Part shown: piece after piece, positions 56,141-64,000 of the stretch
Position numbering within the stretch: the stretch's first letter is position 1
How the letters are laid out: every line of letters starts with the position of its first letter
NCBI RefSeq assembly: GCF_001579805.1
Contig: NZ_CP014546.1
Coordinates: 3,844,001 to 3,908,000 of the forward strand
DNA from: Pseudomonas azotoformans
Lineage (GTDB): Bacteria; Pseudomonadota; Gammaproteobacteria; Pseudomonadales; Pseudomonadaceae
Length of the DNA stretch: 64,000 bases
Direction: 5' to 3'
The notes under the pieces: generated by a model
What the model saw: only the letters and a program-made list of their open reading frames with translations
Databases searched by the model: none
What the model was told of the DNA's origin: nothing
Program-made: the position numbers and the translations under genes

Positions 56141-57202
56141 TCAAAGGTTCCAGCTGAGTTCGAACAGCGTTCCGCCGTTTTCCATTTTTCGACAGGTCAC
56201 AGCGCCGCCATGGGCAATGGCAATCGCGCGCACCACCGCCAGGCCCAGGCCGCTGCCGCCCTGGGCGCGTGAGCGAGAGTTTTCGCCGCGCTGGAAAGGT
56301 TCGAACAGGTGCGTCGCAAAGTCCTCATCAATACCGGGACCATCGTCGCGCACCCTCAGGTAGTGCACGCCATCACGCGTGCTCAGGTGCACGTTGACGT
56401 TGCCGGGTGTCGCATGCCGACGCACGTTGTCCAGCAAGGCCAGCAACGCCTGGCGGATGCGTGCGGGGTCGCAGCGCAGGATGCGGCGTTGCAGGTCCAG
56501 TTGCAGGGTAAATCCAGCAGCGGCCAGGCTTGGTTCGAACAGTCGCACATCCTCCTCAACCCCTGCGGCCAGGTCGGCGTCTTGCACGTTGATTTCAAGG
56601 TAGCCGCTGTCACCCAGGCCGACCACGCGCAGGTCCTCGATCATCCGCGCCAGCCCTTCGACCTGCCCGAGCAGGCTGTAGAACTGCGCCGTGTCCGGCT
56701 CGAACACACCCTCGGCCAAACCTTGCAGGCGACCGCGCAAGATGGTCAGCGGCGTACGCAGTTCGTGGGCAATCGCCGCGTTCCAGAACGCCTGTTCCTG
56801 CGCCATGCGTTTCAAGCGTTGGGCCATGCTGTTGAAGTCATTCACCAAAATAGCCGCCTCACCGATGGACTGATCGCCAGCCACGGCCTGCACATCGAGG
56901 TCGCCGTCCGCCAGTTTGCGCAGGTTCTCGGCCACCGAATTCAATGGCATCAGGATGCGCCGCGACAACTTGGTCGCCACGAATGCACCGACCGCCAGGC
57001 TGACGCAGGTGGTCAAGCCCATCCACGCCCATTCGGCATTAGCGGGCATCCACTCATCGACCTGCTCGTCCGGAAGCGGCCAGTAGGTCCAAAGCAGGGC
57101 GTAGAACACATAGGAGCCGATCACCGCCAGGGCGATCACGCACAGCACCACGACCGACATGGACAGGATGATCTGGCGGCTCAAACCGTTGAATAGTTTC
57201 AC
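56141..57202 (-). CDS. Two-component sensor histidine kinase
   Basis: The 353-residue inner-membrane kinase has two transmembrane helices (IILSMSVVVLCVIALAVIGS and WMGLTTCVSLAVGAFVATKL) flanking a short periplasmic loop rich in acidic and Trp residues, a HAMP linker, the HisKA motif (AAIAHELRTPLTILRGR, phospho-His) and HATPase motifs (DNVRRHAT, RDDGPGID, GGSGLGLAVV). It resembles the BaeS/SmeS/AdeS group. The start is GTG 57202, overlapping the regulator stop (GTGA) and preceded by GGGAG. No efflux genes are adjacent, so its target is unknown. Confidence 0.9.
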   Translation of the reverse strand: MKLFNGLSRQIILSMSVVVLCVIALAVIGSYVFYALLWTYWPLPDEQVDEWMPANAEWAWMGLTTCVSLAVGAFVATKLSRRILMPLNSVAENLRKLADGDLDVQAVAGDQSIGEAAILVNDFNSMAQRLKRMAQEQAFWNAAIAHELRTPLTILRGRLQGLAEGVFEPDTAQFYSLLGQVEGLARMIEDLRVVGLGDSGYLEINVQDADLAAGVEEDVRLFEPSLAAAGFTLQLDLQRRILRCDPARIRQALLALLDNVRRHATPGNVNVHLSTRDGVHYLRVRDDGPGIDEDFATHLFEPFQRGENSRSRAQGGSGLGLAVVRAIAIAHGGAVTCRKMENGGTLFELSWNL

Positions 57203-57948
57203 GCGCCACTCCCGAAGCGGTAACCCACCCCGCGAATGCTTGCCGGCACGCCTTGCAGCCCGAGGTCCTCGATCTTGCGGCGTAACTTGCTGATATGGCT
57301 GTCGACCGTGCGTTCCAGGCTGTCGCTTTCCGGCGAGCACAGCGCCAACAGTTCCGCGCGGCTGAACACACGTTTCGGCGCTCGGGCCAATTGGGCCAGC
57401 AATTTGAATTCGGTGACGGTCAGCAGCAGCGGCAGGGCGTTGCCTTCGATATTCACCGTCACCTGATGGCTTTCGATATCGATTTCAAACCCATCCACCC
57501 GCAGCACACTGGCGCTGACACCGGATTTGTAGTTGACGGAGCGCCGCAGCACCGCCTGGGTACGCGCCACCACCTCGGCTGGGTTGAACGGCTTGACGAT
57601 ATAGTCGTCGGCACCGATACGCAGGCCCATCAACTTGTCCATGTCCTGGTCCTGCGCGGTCAGCATGATCACTGGCGTGTTGCCGCGATGGCGCACTTCG
57701 GCCAGCACCTGCCAGCCATCGACGTGGGGCATCAGCACATCCAGCAGCATCAGATCCGGCTTGAGGCTCAGGTGCAGTTCCAGCGCCTGCCGGCCATCAA
57801 GGGCGTGGGCGGTGCGAAAGCCGCTGCGCTTGAGATAGGCGATCAGGATATCCGCAATCTCGGGCTCGTCTTCGGCGATCAGCACCAAGGCCTGGTTCTC
57901 CCGGATGCTGCTGGGCTGGGGAGTCGATGTGACGGGGTAATCGTTCAT
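57199..57948 (-). CDS. OmpR-family response regulator (BaeR/SmeR-like)
   Basis: The 249-residue regulator has a receiver domain with acidic EDEPE, phospho-Asp in LMLLDVLMPHVDGW and the conserved Lys of DDYIVKPF, followed by an OmpR-type winged helix (TVTEFKLLAQLARAPKRVFSR...SLERTVDSHISKLRRKI). It pairs with the overlapping sensor kinase. ATG 57948 is chosen because the receiver then has a normal N-terminal extension; further upstream in-frame sequence lacks a good start site. Confidence 0.93.
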   Translation of the reverse strand: MNDYPVTSTPQPSSIRENQALVLIAEDEPEIADILIAYLKRSGFRTAHALDGRQALELHLSLKPDLMLLDVLMPHVDGWQVLAEVRHRGNTPVIMLTAQDQDMDKLMGLRIGADDYIVKPFNPAEVVARTQAVLRRSVNYKSGVSASVLRVDGFEIDIESHQVTVNIEGNALPLLLTVTEFKLLAQLARAPKRVFSRAELLALCSPESDSLERTVDSHISKLRRKIEDLGLQGVPASIRGVGYRFGSGA

Positions 57949-58144
57949 AGTCTGCTCGGTGAATAGGCCTTGTCGTGGTTGCCGCTCCATGGCCCACGCT
58001 GTCAGGTATTGATCATAGCGCTCAACATCGAACCCGATTATGCGCAACTAACGTGCGCATTCATGGGAGGTTTTGTGGAGGAATGATGGAGAGGGGAAAT
58101 TTTCTACAAGGGTTTGCCCCGAGTACATGCCGTGCCTGGGCAGG

Positions 58145-58603
58145 TTAGCGCACGGTTGGAGTGATGAATTTCACATAGATCCACTCAGGATCGTGATCGT
58201 CCAGGTTGTCGATCTGCCCGCTCGGCACGAATCCGGCCTTTGCAAACAGCGCCTGGGAGGCGGTGTTTGACGCATTGGTTGACGTAAACAGCTTGGGCGT
58301 CTTGCACGCCGCCTCTGCCGCCGCCAGCAACCGCTGCGCAATGCCCTGACGCTGATGAGCGGGTGAGACGACCACCAGCGCCACAAAACCATACTCGAAA
58401 AAGTCATGGGTCAGAACGAGGTAACCGGCGCAACGGCCAGCAGTGTCGACGGCCACCAGGCATTCTTGACGAACCACGGCATCATGGATGAACACACGGC
58501 GATGGGTATGGGCCGTTGCGTAGGTGTCCAGTTCGATCAGGGCGTGCACGTCGTCGGATGTGGCCCGGCGGATAATGTTTAGAGGGTGTGTAGACAAAGT
58601 CAT
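58145..58603 (-). CDS. GNAT-family N-acetyltransferase
   Basis: The 152-residue protein begins IIRRATSDDVHALIELD and has the acetyl-CoA loop VSPAHQRQGIAQRLLAAAE (consensus Q-x-x-G-x-A), then SQALFAKAGFVPSG. It is a cytoplasmic acetyltransferase of unknown acceptor. It lies 4 bases after the BrnA-like antitoxin gene on the same strand, so it may be read from the toxin-antitoxin promoter. Confidence 0.88.
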   Translation of the reverse strand: MTLSTHPLNIIRRATSDDVHALIELDTYATAHTHRRVFIHDAVVRQECLVAVDTAGRCAGYLVLTHDFFEYGFVALVVVSPAHQRQGIAQRLLAAAEAACKTPKLFTSTNASNTASQALFAKAGFVPSGQIDNLDDHDPEWIYVKFITPTVR

Positions 58604-58607
58604 ACCC

Positions 58608-58976
58608 TCATAAAGTGGACTTGGCCTTTGACTTGGTGAGTCTGGGAGAAGCCAACACTCGATTTAACTCGCCAGCGAGTGCGATCAGCTGTTGTTCCAG
58701 CGCTTCGACCTCGCAGACGCTAATGCCATCTTTGATAACGTGCAGGGTTTTGGTTTTTTTCACCGACGGAGGTGCCAGGTTATGTGTTTCTTGGGAAAGC
58801 AGCGCCTGACGTAGCAGGTTATTGATCACGGTCTGATAGCCTGTACCAGCATTTTCCGCGCGTGCACGTGCCGCCTCGATCACCGAGTCGTCCAGCATGA
58901 TAGTGATGCGGGTCTTGCCCTTGTTACTGGCGACTGCACCGCGTTTACCGGAGCTGAAGTCGTATTCGTCTTTCAT
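58608..58976 (-). CDS. BrnA-like antitoxin
   Basis: The 122-residue protein has a ribbon-helix-helix-like DNA-binding core (KTRITIMLDDSVIEAARARA, then TGYQTVINNLLRQAL), as in BrnA antitoxins, preceded by a short charged N-terminus. It has a C-terminal extension (KTKTLHVIKDGISVCEVEAL, ending SKAKSTL) longer than usual. It follows the BrnT-like toxin gene by 3 bases, the normal toxin-first order. It should bind the toxin and repress the shared promoter. Confidence 0.85.
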   Translation of the reverse strand: MKDEYDFSSGKRGAVASNKGKTRITIMLDDSVIEAARARAENAGTGYQTVINNLLRQALLSQETHNLAPPSVKKTKTLHVIKDGISVCEVEALEQQLIALAGELNRVLASPRLTKSKAKSTL

Positions 58977-58979
58977 GTC

Positions 58980-59261
58980 TCAAGCCTCTAGGTATTGGCG
59001 CCTTTCATTCTTCGATGCGAGTCGCGCACTGATGACTCGCACAAAATTTGGATCGCGGTAGGTGTAAGCCACGACTAACACGCGTCCCCTCGCGTCCGAG
59101 CCAACGATCACCCAGCGTTCTTCATCATGACGATGATCTTGGATTGTCAGAGCTGCCTCGTCGTAGAACACCGGTTCCGCCTCGGCAAGGCTAATGCCAT
59201 TGTGCTTCTGCTGATTTGCGGTGTTTTTCGTCTCGTCATATTGAATCCTGAATGTTCTCAT
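58980..59261 (-). CDS. BrnT-like ribonuclease toxin
   Basis: The 93-residue protein matches the BrnT family: FRIQYDETKNTANQQKHNGI, EAEPVFYDEAALTIQD, ERWVIVGSDARGRVLVVAYT and RVISARLASKNERRQY. BrnT is a RelE-like ribonuclease that stops translation when free of BrnA. Upstream AT-rich sequence around 59262-59290 (TATAAAGTATGCATAAT on the minus strand) provides a probable promoter and operator. Confidence 0.88.
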   Translation of the reverse strand: MRTFRIQYDETKNTANQQKHNGISLAEAEPVFYDEAALTIQDHRHDEERWVIVGSDARGRVLVVAYTYRDPNFVRVISARLASKNERRQYLEA

Positions 59262-59612
59262 TATGCATACTTTATATGTATATAAAAGCGATTGAAGAAA
59301 GTGACAGTCAGGAGGCTGGTTTACTTCCGCGCATTACATTCTGGATACGCCTTATCCCTGCTTATCAATGAGGGTTTGATTGTGCTGAGGCCACCTAGGT
59401 ATGTCCGTGGGCACCCGGTGCTTTTTTAAGTAGTCGGATTCTGATTCATCTGACAGATGCGAACCCATGTCGATATCAGACCAATCCCCGCCGCTCCCAG
59501 GCTATTTTTGATGAACTCAGGCCGCGTAAGGTGACCCATCATTAGGAAATGATGATCGCCTGACTCTTCAGTCAGTACACCTTGATGTCGATCACCGAGA
59601 ACAACAAAAACA
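59262..59612. other. Intergenic region with a possible gene remnant
   Basis: The 351 bases between brnT and the permease gene contain the brnTA promoter at the left edge and no intact gene. On the minus strand, about 59426-59542, a short frame reads LTRPEFIKNSLGAAGIGLIS, which looks like a Tat signal peptide that has lost one Arg and is followed by unrelated sequence and a stop. A weak hairpin GCAC-CCG-GTGC followed by TTTTTT lies at 59411-59427 (plus strand). Confidence 0.4.
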
Positions 59613-61022
59613 ATGAATAGCCTGAATTCCAACGATTCCAACGGCCAGTTGGCGCAAGGCTTCAAGCCGCGTCATGTGACCATGCTTTCCATTGCGGGCA
59701 TTATCGGGGCGGGGTTGTTTGTCGGTTCCGGGCATGCGATTGCGGCGGCGGGGCCGGCGGTGCTGCTGGCTTATCTGTTCTCCGGCACGCTGGTGGTGCT
59801 GGTGATGCGCATGCTCGGGGAGATGGCGGTGGCCAACCCCGATACCGGGTCTTTCTCCACTTATGCCGACCAGGCCATTGGCCGCTGGGCCGGGTTTACC
59901 ATCGGTTGGTTGTACTGGTGGTTCTGGGTGCTAGTGATCCCCATCGAGGCCCTGGCCGCCGGGCATATCCTCAACCAATGGTTCCCACAGATCGACGCTT
60001 GGCTGTTTGCCTTGTTGTCGATCTTTTTGTTGGTGGTCACCAATCTGTTCAGCGTGTCCAAGTACGGCGAGTTCGAGTTCTGGTTCGCCATGGCCAAGGT
60101 CGTCGCGATCATCGGTTTTATCGGCCTGGGCTTTGCGGTGCTGATGGGCTGGATTCCCGAGCGCGAGGTCAGTGGGTTGAGCCGGTTGATGGAGGAACAC
60201 GGCGGTTTCGCGCCCAACGGGCTGTCGGCGGTGGTGGGGGCCTTCATCACCATCATGTTCAGTTTTATCGGCACCGAGGCGGTCACCATCGCGGCGGCCG
60301 AGTCCAGTAACCCGGCGCAGAACATCGCCCGGGCCACGCGCTCGGTGATGTGGCGCATTGGCGTGTTCTACCTGTTGTCGATCTTCGTGGTGATTTCCGT
60401 GGTGCCGTGGAACGACCCGTTGCTGGCCTCGGTAGGCTCTTATCAGCGCGCCCTGGAGCTGATGAATATTCCCAACGCCAAGCTGCTGGTTGATGTTGTG
60501 GTGTTGATCGCCGTGGCCAGTTGCATGAATTCCTCCATCTACATTGCCTCGCGCATGCTGTTTTCCCTGGGCAAGCGTGGGGATGCTCCCACGTTGATGA
60601 AGAAAACCTCGGCGGCGAGCGTGCCGAGGGCCGCGGTGATTGCCAGCACCATCCTGGGCGCAGGCGTGACCCTGTTCAGTTACTTTGCGCCGGCCGGGTT
60701 GTTCCAGTTCCTGCTCGCCAGTTCGGGCGCCATCGCCTTGCTGGTGTACCTGGTGATTGCCGTGTCGCAGTTGCGCATGCGCAAGATCCTGCGACAGCGC
60801 AACGTCACGCTGACCTTCCAGATGTGGCTGTTTCCCTGGCTGACCTGGCTGGTCATTGCGTTCATCTGTGCTGCATTGACGGTGATGCTGGTCACGCCGG
60901 AACACCGTTTTGAGGTGTCATCCACCATCGGCCTGGCCCTGATGATTTCCCTGGTCGGCTTGCTCACCGCGCGGCAGCCCGAACGTTCGCAAAAAACCGT
61001 GGCCGCAGCCTCACCGCCATGA
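59613..61022 (+). CDS. Amino-acid permease, APC family (GabP/AnsP group)
   Basis: The 469-residue transporter has about 12 helices and APC family landmarks: LKPRHV-like FKPRHVTMLSIAGIIGAGLF, GSGHAIAAAGPAVLLAYLFSG, MRMLGEMAVANPDTGSFSTY and FSFIGTEAVTIAAAESSNPA. The substrate is probably gamma-aminobutyrate or a related amino acid, judged from overall similarity to GabP, but this is not certain. Its stop overlaps the start of the GlxA-type regulator by ATGA, so the two are co-expressed. Confidence 0.88.
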   Translation: MNSLNSNDSNGQLAQGFKPRHVTMLSIAGIIGAGLFVGSGHAIAAAGPAVLLAYLFSGTLVVLVMRMLGEMAVANPDTGSFSTYADQAIGRWAGFTIGWLYWWFWVLVIPIEALAAGHILNQWFPQIDAWLFALLSIFLLVVTNLFSVSKYGEFEFWFAMAKVVAIIGFIGLGFAVLMGWIPEREVSGLSRLMEEHGGFAPNGLSAVVGAFITIMFSFIGTEAVTIAAAESSNPAQNIARATRSVMWRIGVFYLLSIFVVISVVPWNDPLLASVGSYQRALELMNIPNAKLLVDVVVLIAVASCMNSSIYIASRMLFSLGKRGDAPTLMKKTSAASVPRAAVIASTILGAGVTLFSYFAPAGLFQFLLASSGAIALLVYLVIAVSQLRMRKILRQRNVTLTFQMWLFPWLTWLVIAFICAALTVMLVTPEHRFEVSSTIGLALMISLVGLLTARQPERSQKTVAAASPP

Positions 61023-62095
61023 GTGGCCGCCCCGTAAGCAGCATCGTGTTCCTGCTGCTGGACCAATTCACCCTGATGTCACTGGCCTCAGCGGTCGAGC
61101 CCTTGCGCATGGCCAACCAGCTGTCGGGCCAGGAACTCTACAAGTGGCACACCGCGAGCCCGGACGGTAACCCCGTGTGGGCCAGTGACGGCGTGCCCAT
61201 CACGCCGGACGGGTCGATTCTCAGCGTGCCGTCCGCCGATATTGTGATTGTCTGCGGCGGCATCGGCATCCAGGGCACCGTGACCGGCGAGTTGGTCAAG
61301 TGGCTGCGCAGCCAGGCGCGTTACGCCAAGCGATTGGGCGGTATCTGTACCGGTAGCTTTGTGTTGGCGCGGGCGGGTTTGCTGGATGGCTATGAATGCA
61401 GCGTGCATTGGGAATGGTTGGCGGCCATGCAGGAGGCGTTTCCACGGGTGACGGTCAGTTCCAGCCTGTTTACCCTTGACCGCGACCGTCTCACCAGCTC
61501 GGGCGGCACGGCGCCCCTGGACATGATGCTGCACCTGATTGGCCGTGATCACGGGCATGAGCTGTCGGCGGCCATCTCCGACATGTTTGTGTACGAGCGC
61601 ATCCGCAACGAGCAGGACCATCAGCGCGTGCCCCTCAAGCACATGCTCGGCACCCAGCAGCCCAAGCTGCAGGAAATCGTCGCGTTGATGGAGGCCAACC
61701 TGGAGGAACCGATCAACCTGGATGAGCTGGCGGCCTATGTCGCGTTGTCCCGCCGTCAGCTGGAGCGCATGTTCCAGAAATACCTGCACTGTTCGCCGTC
61801 GCGCTACTACCTGCGGCTGCGGCTGATCCGGGCACGGCAGTTACTCAAGCAGACGCCCATTTCCATCGTCGAGCTGGCGGTGCTCTGCGGCTTTGTGTCC
61901 ACGCCGCATTTCTCCAAGTGCTACCGCGAATACTTCGGCGTGCCGCCCAGCGACGAGCGCTCGGTAACCGACAGCGAGCGCTCCATCGTGCTCAAGCCGG
62001 TGATGCATGCGTTGCCTACGCCCGCGCCCATGAACGTGTTGGAGCAGGCGCGGGGCGAGGCAACGTTTGCCAGCGTGAAAAACCTGAAGCCCTGA
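61019..62095 (+). CDS. GlxA-type transcriptional regulator (DJ-1/PfpI domain plus AraC helix-turn-helix)
   Basis: The 358-residue protein has an N-terminal class-I amidotransferase-like domain (VFLLLDQFTLMSLASAVEPL...CGGIGIQG...GGICTGSFVLARAGLLDG) and a C-terminal AraC-type double helix-turn-helix (NLDELAAYVALSRRQLERMF...VELAVLCGFVSTPHFSKCYRE). Relatives in Pseudomonas (ArgR, GbdR, CdhR) sense amino acids or quaternary amines. Its translational coupling to the permease suggests that it controls uptake and use of that permease's substrate. Confidence 0.92.
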   Translation: MSGRPVSSIVFLLLDQFTLMSLASAVEPLRMANQLSGQELYKWHTASPDGNPVWASDGVPITPDGSILSVPSADIVIVCGGIGIQGTVTGELVKWLRSQARYAKRLGGICTGSFVLARAGLLDGYECSVHWEWLAAMQEAFPRVTVSSSLFTLDRDRLTSSGGTAPLDMMLHLIGRDHGHELSAAISDMFVYERIRNEQDHQRVPLKHMLGTQQPKLQEIVALMEANLEEPINLDELAAYVALSRRQLERMFQKYLHCSPSRYYLRLRLIRARQLLKQTPISIVELAVLCGFVSTPHFSKCYREYFGVPPSDERSVTDSERSIVLKPVMHALPTPAPMNVLEQARGEATFASVKNLKP

Positions 62096-62097
62096 CC

Positions 62098-63441
62098 TCA
62101 GCGCATGTGCAGGATGATCGGGCTGCTGCTCGCCGGGTCAGTGTGCCCGCGCAACTTGCCCACTGCTTTGGCATCCACCGCACCGCCATTGTTGCCCCAG
62201 GTGCCGCGCACGTAGCTGAGTACCTCGGCGATTTGCGCGTCGGACAATTGCTCACGAAACGCTGGCATGCGGTAGGCGTCCGGCACGCCGGCCGCGACCA
62301 CGCGTTGCGAGCCGTTGAGGGTGATGTTGATCGCCGAGGCGCTTTCCTTCGCCAGTGCCGACGTGGCGCCGGCCAGGGGCGGCATCCACTCGGGCTGGCC
62401 CTTGCCGTCGAGACCATGGCAAGAGGCGCAGCGGGTGGCATAGGTGTGGGCGCCGGGGGCGTCTTGAACCGCCGCCACCGCCTGATACTGCCAGGGTGCG
62501 CCGTCGCGCTGCGGGTCGCCGGGCAATGACTTGAGGTAGCGAGCGATGGCCGCCAGGTCGTCGTCCTGCATGAACTGCGTGGAGTTGTTGAAAGCCTCGG
62601 TCATCGAACCGTAGACCACCGCATGGGCGTTGCGCCCGGTCTTGAGGAACTGCACGATCTGCGGCTCCGTCCAGCGGCCCAGCCCGGTGTTGGGGTCTTG
62701 GCGCAGGCTCGGCGCATACCAGCCGTCGAGCAGGGCGCCGGCGAGGAACGGCGCGCCGGATTCATCCAGGGCTTTTTCATTGAAGGCCAGGCCGCGCGGC
62801 GTATGGCAACTGCCGCAGTGGCCGGGGCCTTGGACGATATAAGCGCCACGGTTCCACAGTGCGTCCTGGTTGGGCTTGACCGCGTAAGTCGCAGTGGGCG
62901 CGAACACGCCGTTCCACAGGGCGATGGGCCAGCGCATATTCAGCGGCCAGGGAATATCACTGGGGATATTCGGTTGGTTGGCCGGTTGTATGCCCTGCAT
63001 GAAAAACGCGTACAGCGCTTTGATGTCGTCATCGCTGAGTTTTACGTAGGACGGGTAGGGCATGGCCGGGTACAGCCGACGGCCACCCGGCGCTACGCCA
63101 TGGCGCACCGCACGGTCGAAATCGGCCAGGCTGTAAGTGCCGATGCCGGTTTGCTTGTCTGGCGTGATGTTGGTGGCGTGGATCGCCCCCAACGGCGTGG
63201 CCATTTCCAGGCCACCGGCAAACGGCGCCTTGCCCGCCAGGCTGTGGCAGGCCACGCAATCGCTGAGGCGGGCGACATACTCGCCACGGCTGATCAAGGC
63301 GGGATCGAAGGTGGCTTTCGCCTGTTCCTGTTCGAACGGCGTAGCCGGTTCACGGGTGACGTACCAAGCCAGCAGGCCTGCGGCGACCAGGCAGGGCAGC
63401 GCCAGCCAGCCTGCGGTTCTTGCGAATCGACGGTTGTTCAT
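62098..63441 (-). CDS. Membrane-anchored cytochrome c with three haem sites
   Basis: The 447-residue protein has an N-terminal membrane anchor (GWLALPCLVAAGLLAWYV) and three CxxCH haem motifs: CVACH (62-66), CGSCH (210-214) and CASCH (339-343). This is the architecture of cytochrome subunits of alcohol/gluconate dehydrogenases and of molybdopterin aldehyde or N-heterocycle dehydrogenases. It should pass electrons from the molybdo-enzyme encoded 16 bases upstream to the respiratory chain. Its stop is 2 bases from the convergent regulator gene. Confidence 0.92.
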   Translation of the reverse strand: MNNRRFARTAGWLALPCLVAAGLLAWYVTREPATPFEQEQAKATFDPALISRGEYVARLSDCVACHSLAGKAPFAGGLEMATPLGAIHATNITPDKQTGIGTYSLADFDRAVRHGVAPGGRRLYPAMPYPSYVKLSDDDIKALYAFFMQGIQPANQPNIPSDIPWPLNMRWPIALWNGVFAPTATYAVKPNQDALWNRGAYIVQGPGHCGSCHTPRGLAFNEKALDESGAPFLAGALLDGWYAPSLRQDPNTGLGRWTEPQIVQFLKTGRNAHAVVYGSMTEAFNNSTQFMQDDDLAAIARYLKSLPGDPQRDGAPWQYQAVAAVQDAPGAHTYATRCASCHGLDGKGQPEWMPPLAGATSALAKESASAINITLNGSQRVVAAGVPDAYRMPAFREQLSDAQIAEVLSYVRGTWGNNGGAVDAKAVGKLRGHTDPASSSPIILHMR

Positions 63442-63457
63442 GGGCGTTTCCTGAAGG

Positions 63458-64000
63458 TCAGCTGAAAGTGTGTCGGCTCAAGGGCAGGCTGCGCACGCGC
63501 TGGCCGGTCAACTGCGCCACCGCATTGGCCACGGCCGGAGCCACGGCAGGCAACGGCGGCTCGCCGATACCGCCCATCTTTTCGCCACTCTCGACTATCC
63601 GTACATGCACCCGTGCCATCTGCGCGGGCGCCAGGATCGGGTACAAGTCGTAGTTGCGCGCCCGTGGCTTGCCGTCCACATACACTGCTTCTTCCAGCAA
63701 GGTCTGGGACAAGCCCAACGCCACCGCGCCATTGACCTGGGCCTCGACAATCGCCGGGTTGACGATGCTGCCGGGGTCGATGGCTTGCCAGATATCGTGC
63801 ACCCTGACCTTGCCGTTCTCGATGGACACCTCAGCGATCGCTGCCGTATGCGAGCCAAACGGCGAGGCCATGGCCACGCCGCGAGCGCGTCGAGTGCCGT
63901 CCTCGGCGGTGAAGGGGCCGCGCTTCCAGCCACCGGACAGTTCACCCGCCGCTTGCAGCAACGTGGTCAGCCGTGGGTTGTCGCGCAGCAGGTGCAGGCG
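63458..64000 (-). CDS. Molybdopterin-binding xanthine-oxidase-family subunit (C-terminal part)
   Basis: The last 181 residues of a large molybdopterin subunit are in view; the frame is open to the window edge. GVAMASPFGSHTAAIAEVSI, VHDIWQAIDPGSIVNPAIVEAQVNGAVALGL and GGIGEPPLPAVAPAVANAV are hallmarks of IorB/aldehyde-dehydrogenase-type subunits; the Glu of GIGEP is the catalytic base of the molybdenum site. With a small Fe-S subunit expected upstream and the cytochrome c downstream, it forms a periplasm-facing oxidoreductase for an aldehyde or N-heterocycle such as isoquinoline or nicotinate. Confidence 0.9.
   Translation of the reverse strand, partial: RLHLLRDNPRLTTLLQAAGELSGGWKRGPFTAEDGTRRARGVAMASPFGSHTAAIAEVSIENGKVRVHDIWQAIDPGSIVNPAIVEAQVNGAVALGLSQTLLEEAVYVDGKPRARNYDLYPILAPAQMARVHVRIVESGEKMGGIGEPPLPAVAPAVANAVAQLTGQRVRSLPLSRHTFS

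Overview
The window is a GC-rich chromosomal segment of a Pseudomonas, most likely of the P. fluorescens group. The evidence is the gacA-uvrC-pgsA-tRNA-Gly block with a TTG-started gacA, the codon use, and the typical pseudomonad transport, betaine and molybdo-oxidoreductase genes.

Layout. 1-8572: a catabolic/transport operon (acyl-CoA synthetase fragment, ThDP decarboxylase, complete Dpp/Opp-type ABC importer, flavodoxin-fold quinone reductase). 8588-10180 (minus): a DAHP synthase preceded by an aromatic-rich leader peptide, an intrinsic terminator, a second Tyr-rich leader peptide and a hairpin at the ribosome binding site, which looks like a two-stage attenuation device. 10272-15526: a nitrilase-fold hydrolase with a GNAT enzyme, a divergent pair of phage-type regulators, gacA, uvrC, pgsA and tRNA-Gly(GCC). 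15600-17527: a scarred junction with a chimeric, frameshifted YecR-like lipoprotein gene and an IS3-family element.

17515-43610 is a type VI secretion system (T6SS). The minus arm runs tssB-C-E-F-G-(FHA/TssJ)-K-L-hcp-PAAR-vgrG-DUF2169-DUF4150-toxin. The plus arm runs vasI-like-tssA-vgrG-lipase-Tli4-like immunity-tssM. The two vgrG genes point outward and share about 1.1 kb of nearly identical sequence as an inverted repeat, so recombination could flip the core and swap the cargo modules. The minus-arm toxin (GH-E nuclease type) is cut off by the IS element. The FHA domain and TssJ are one reading frame. No ClpV gene is present in the window.

43685-64000: an unrecognised zinc-ribbon protein; a LysR-controlled CoA-transferase/HMG-CoA-lyase/dehydrogenase/DctA catabolic cluster; a betaine-type locus with a TetR-type regulator, a frameshifted DgcA-like flavoprotein and a glycine-betaine-type binding protein; a two-component system; a BrnT/BrnA toxin-antitoxin pair; an amino-acid permease with a GlxA-type regulator; and a three-haem cytochrome c beside a molybdopterin oxidoreductase that runs off the window.

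The strongest candidates for something little described are the tandem leader attenuator of the DAHP synthase and the T6SS core flanked by inverted vgrG copies. All calls come from reading translated sequence and motifs; no database search was run.
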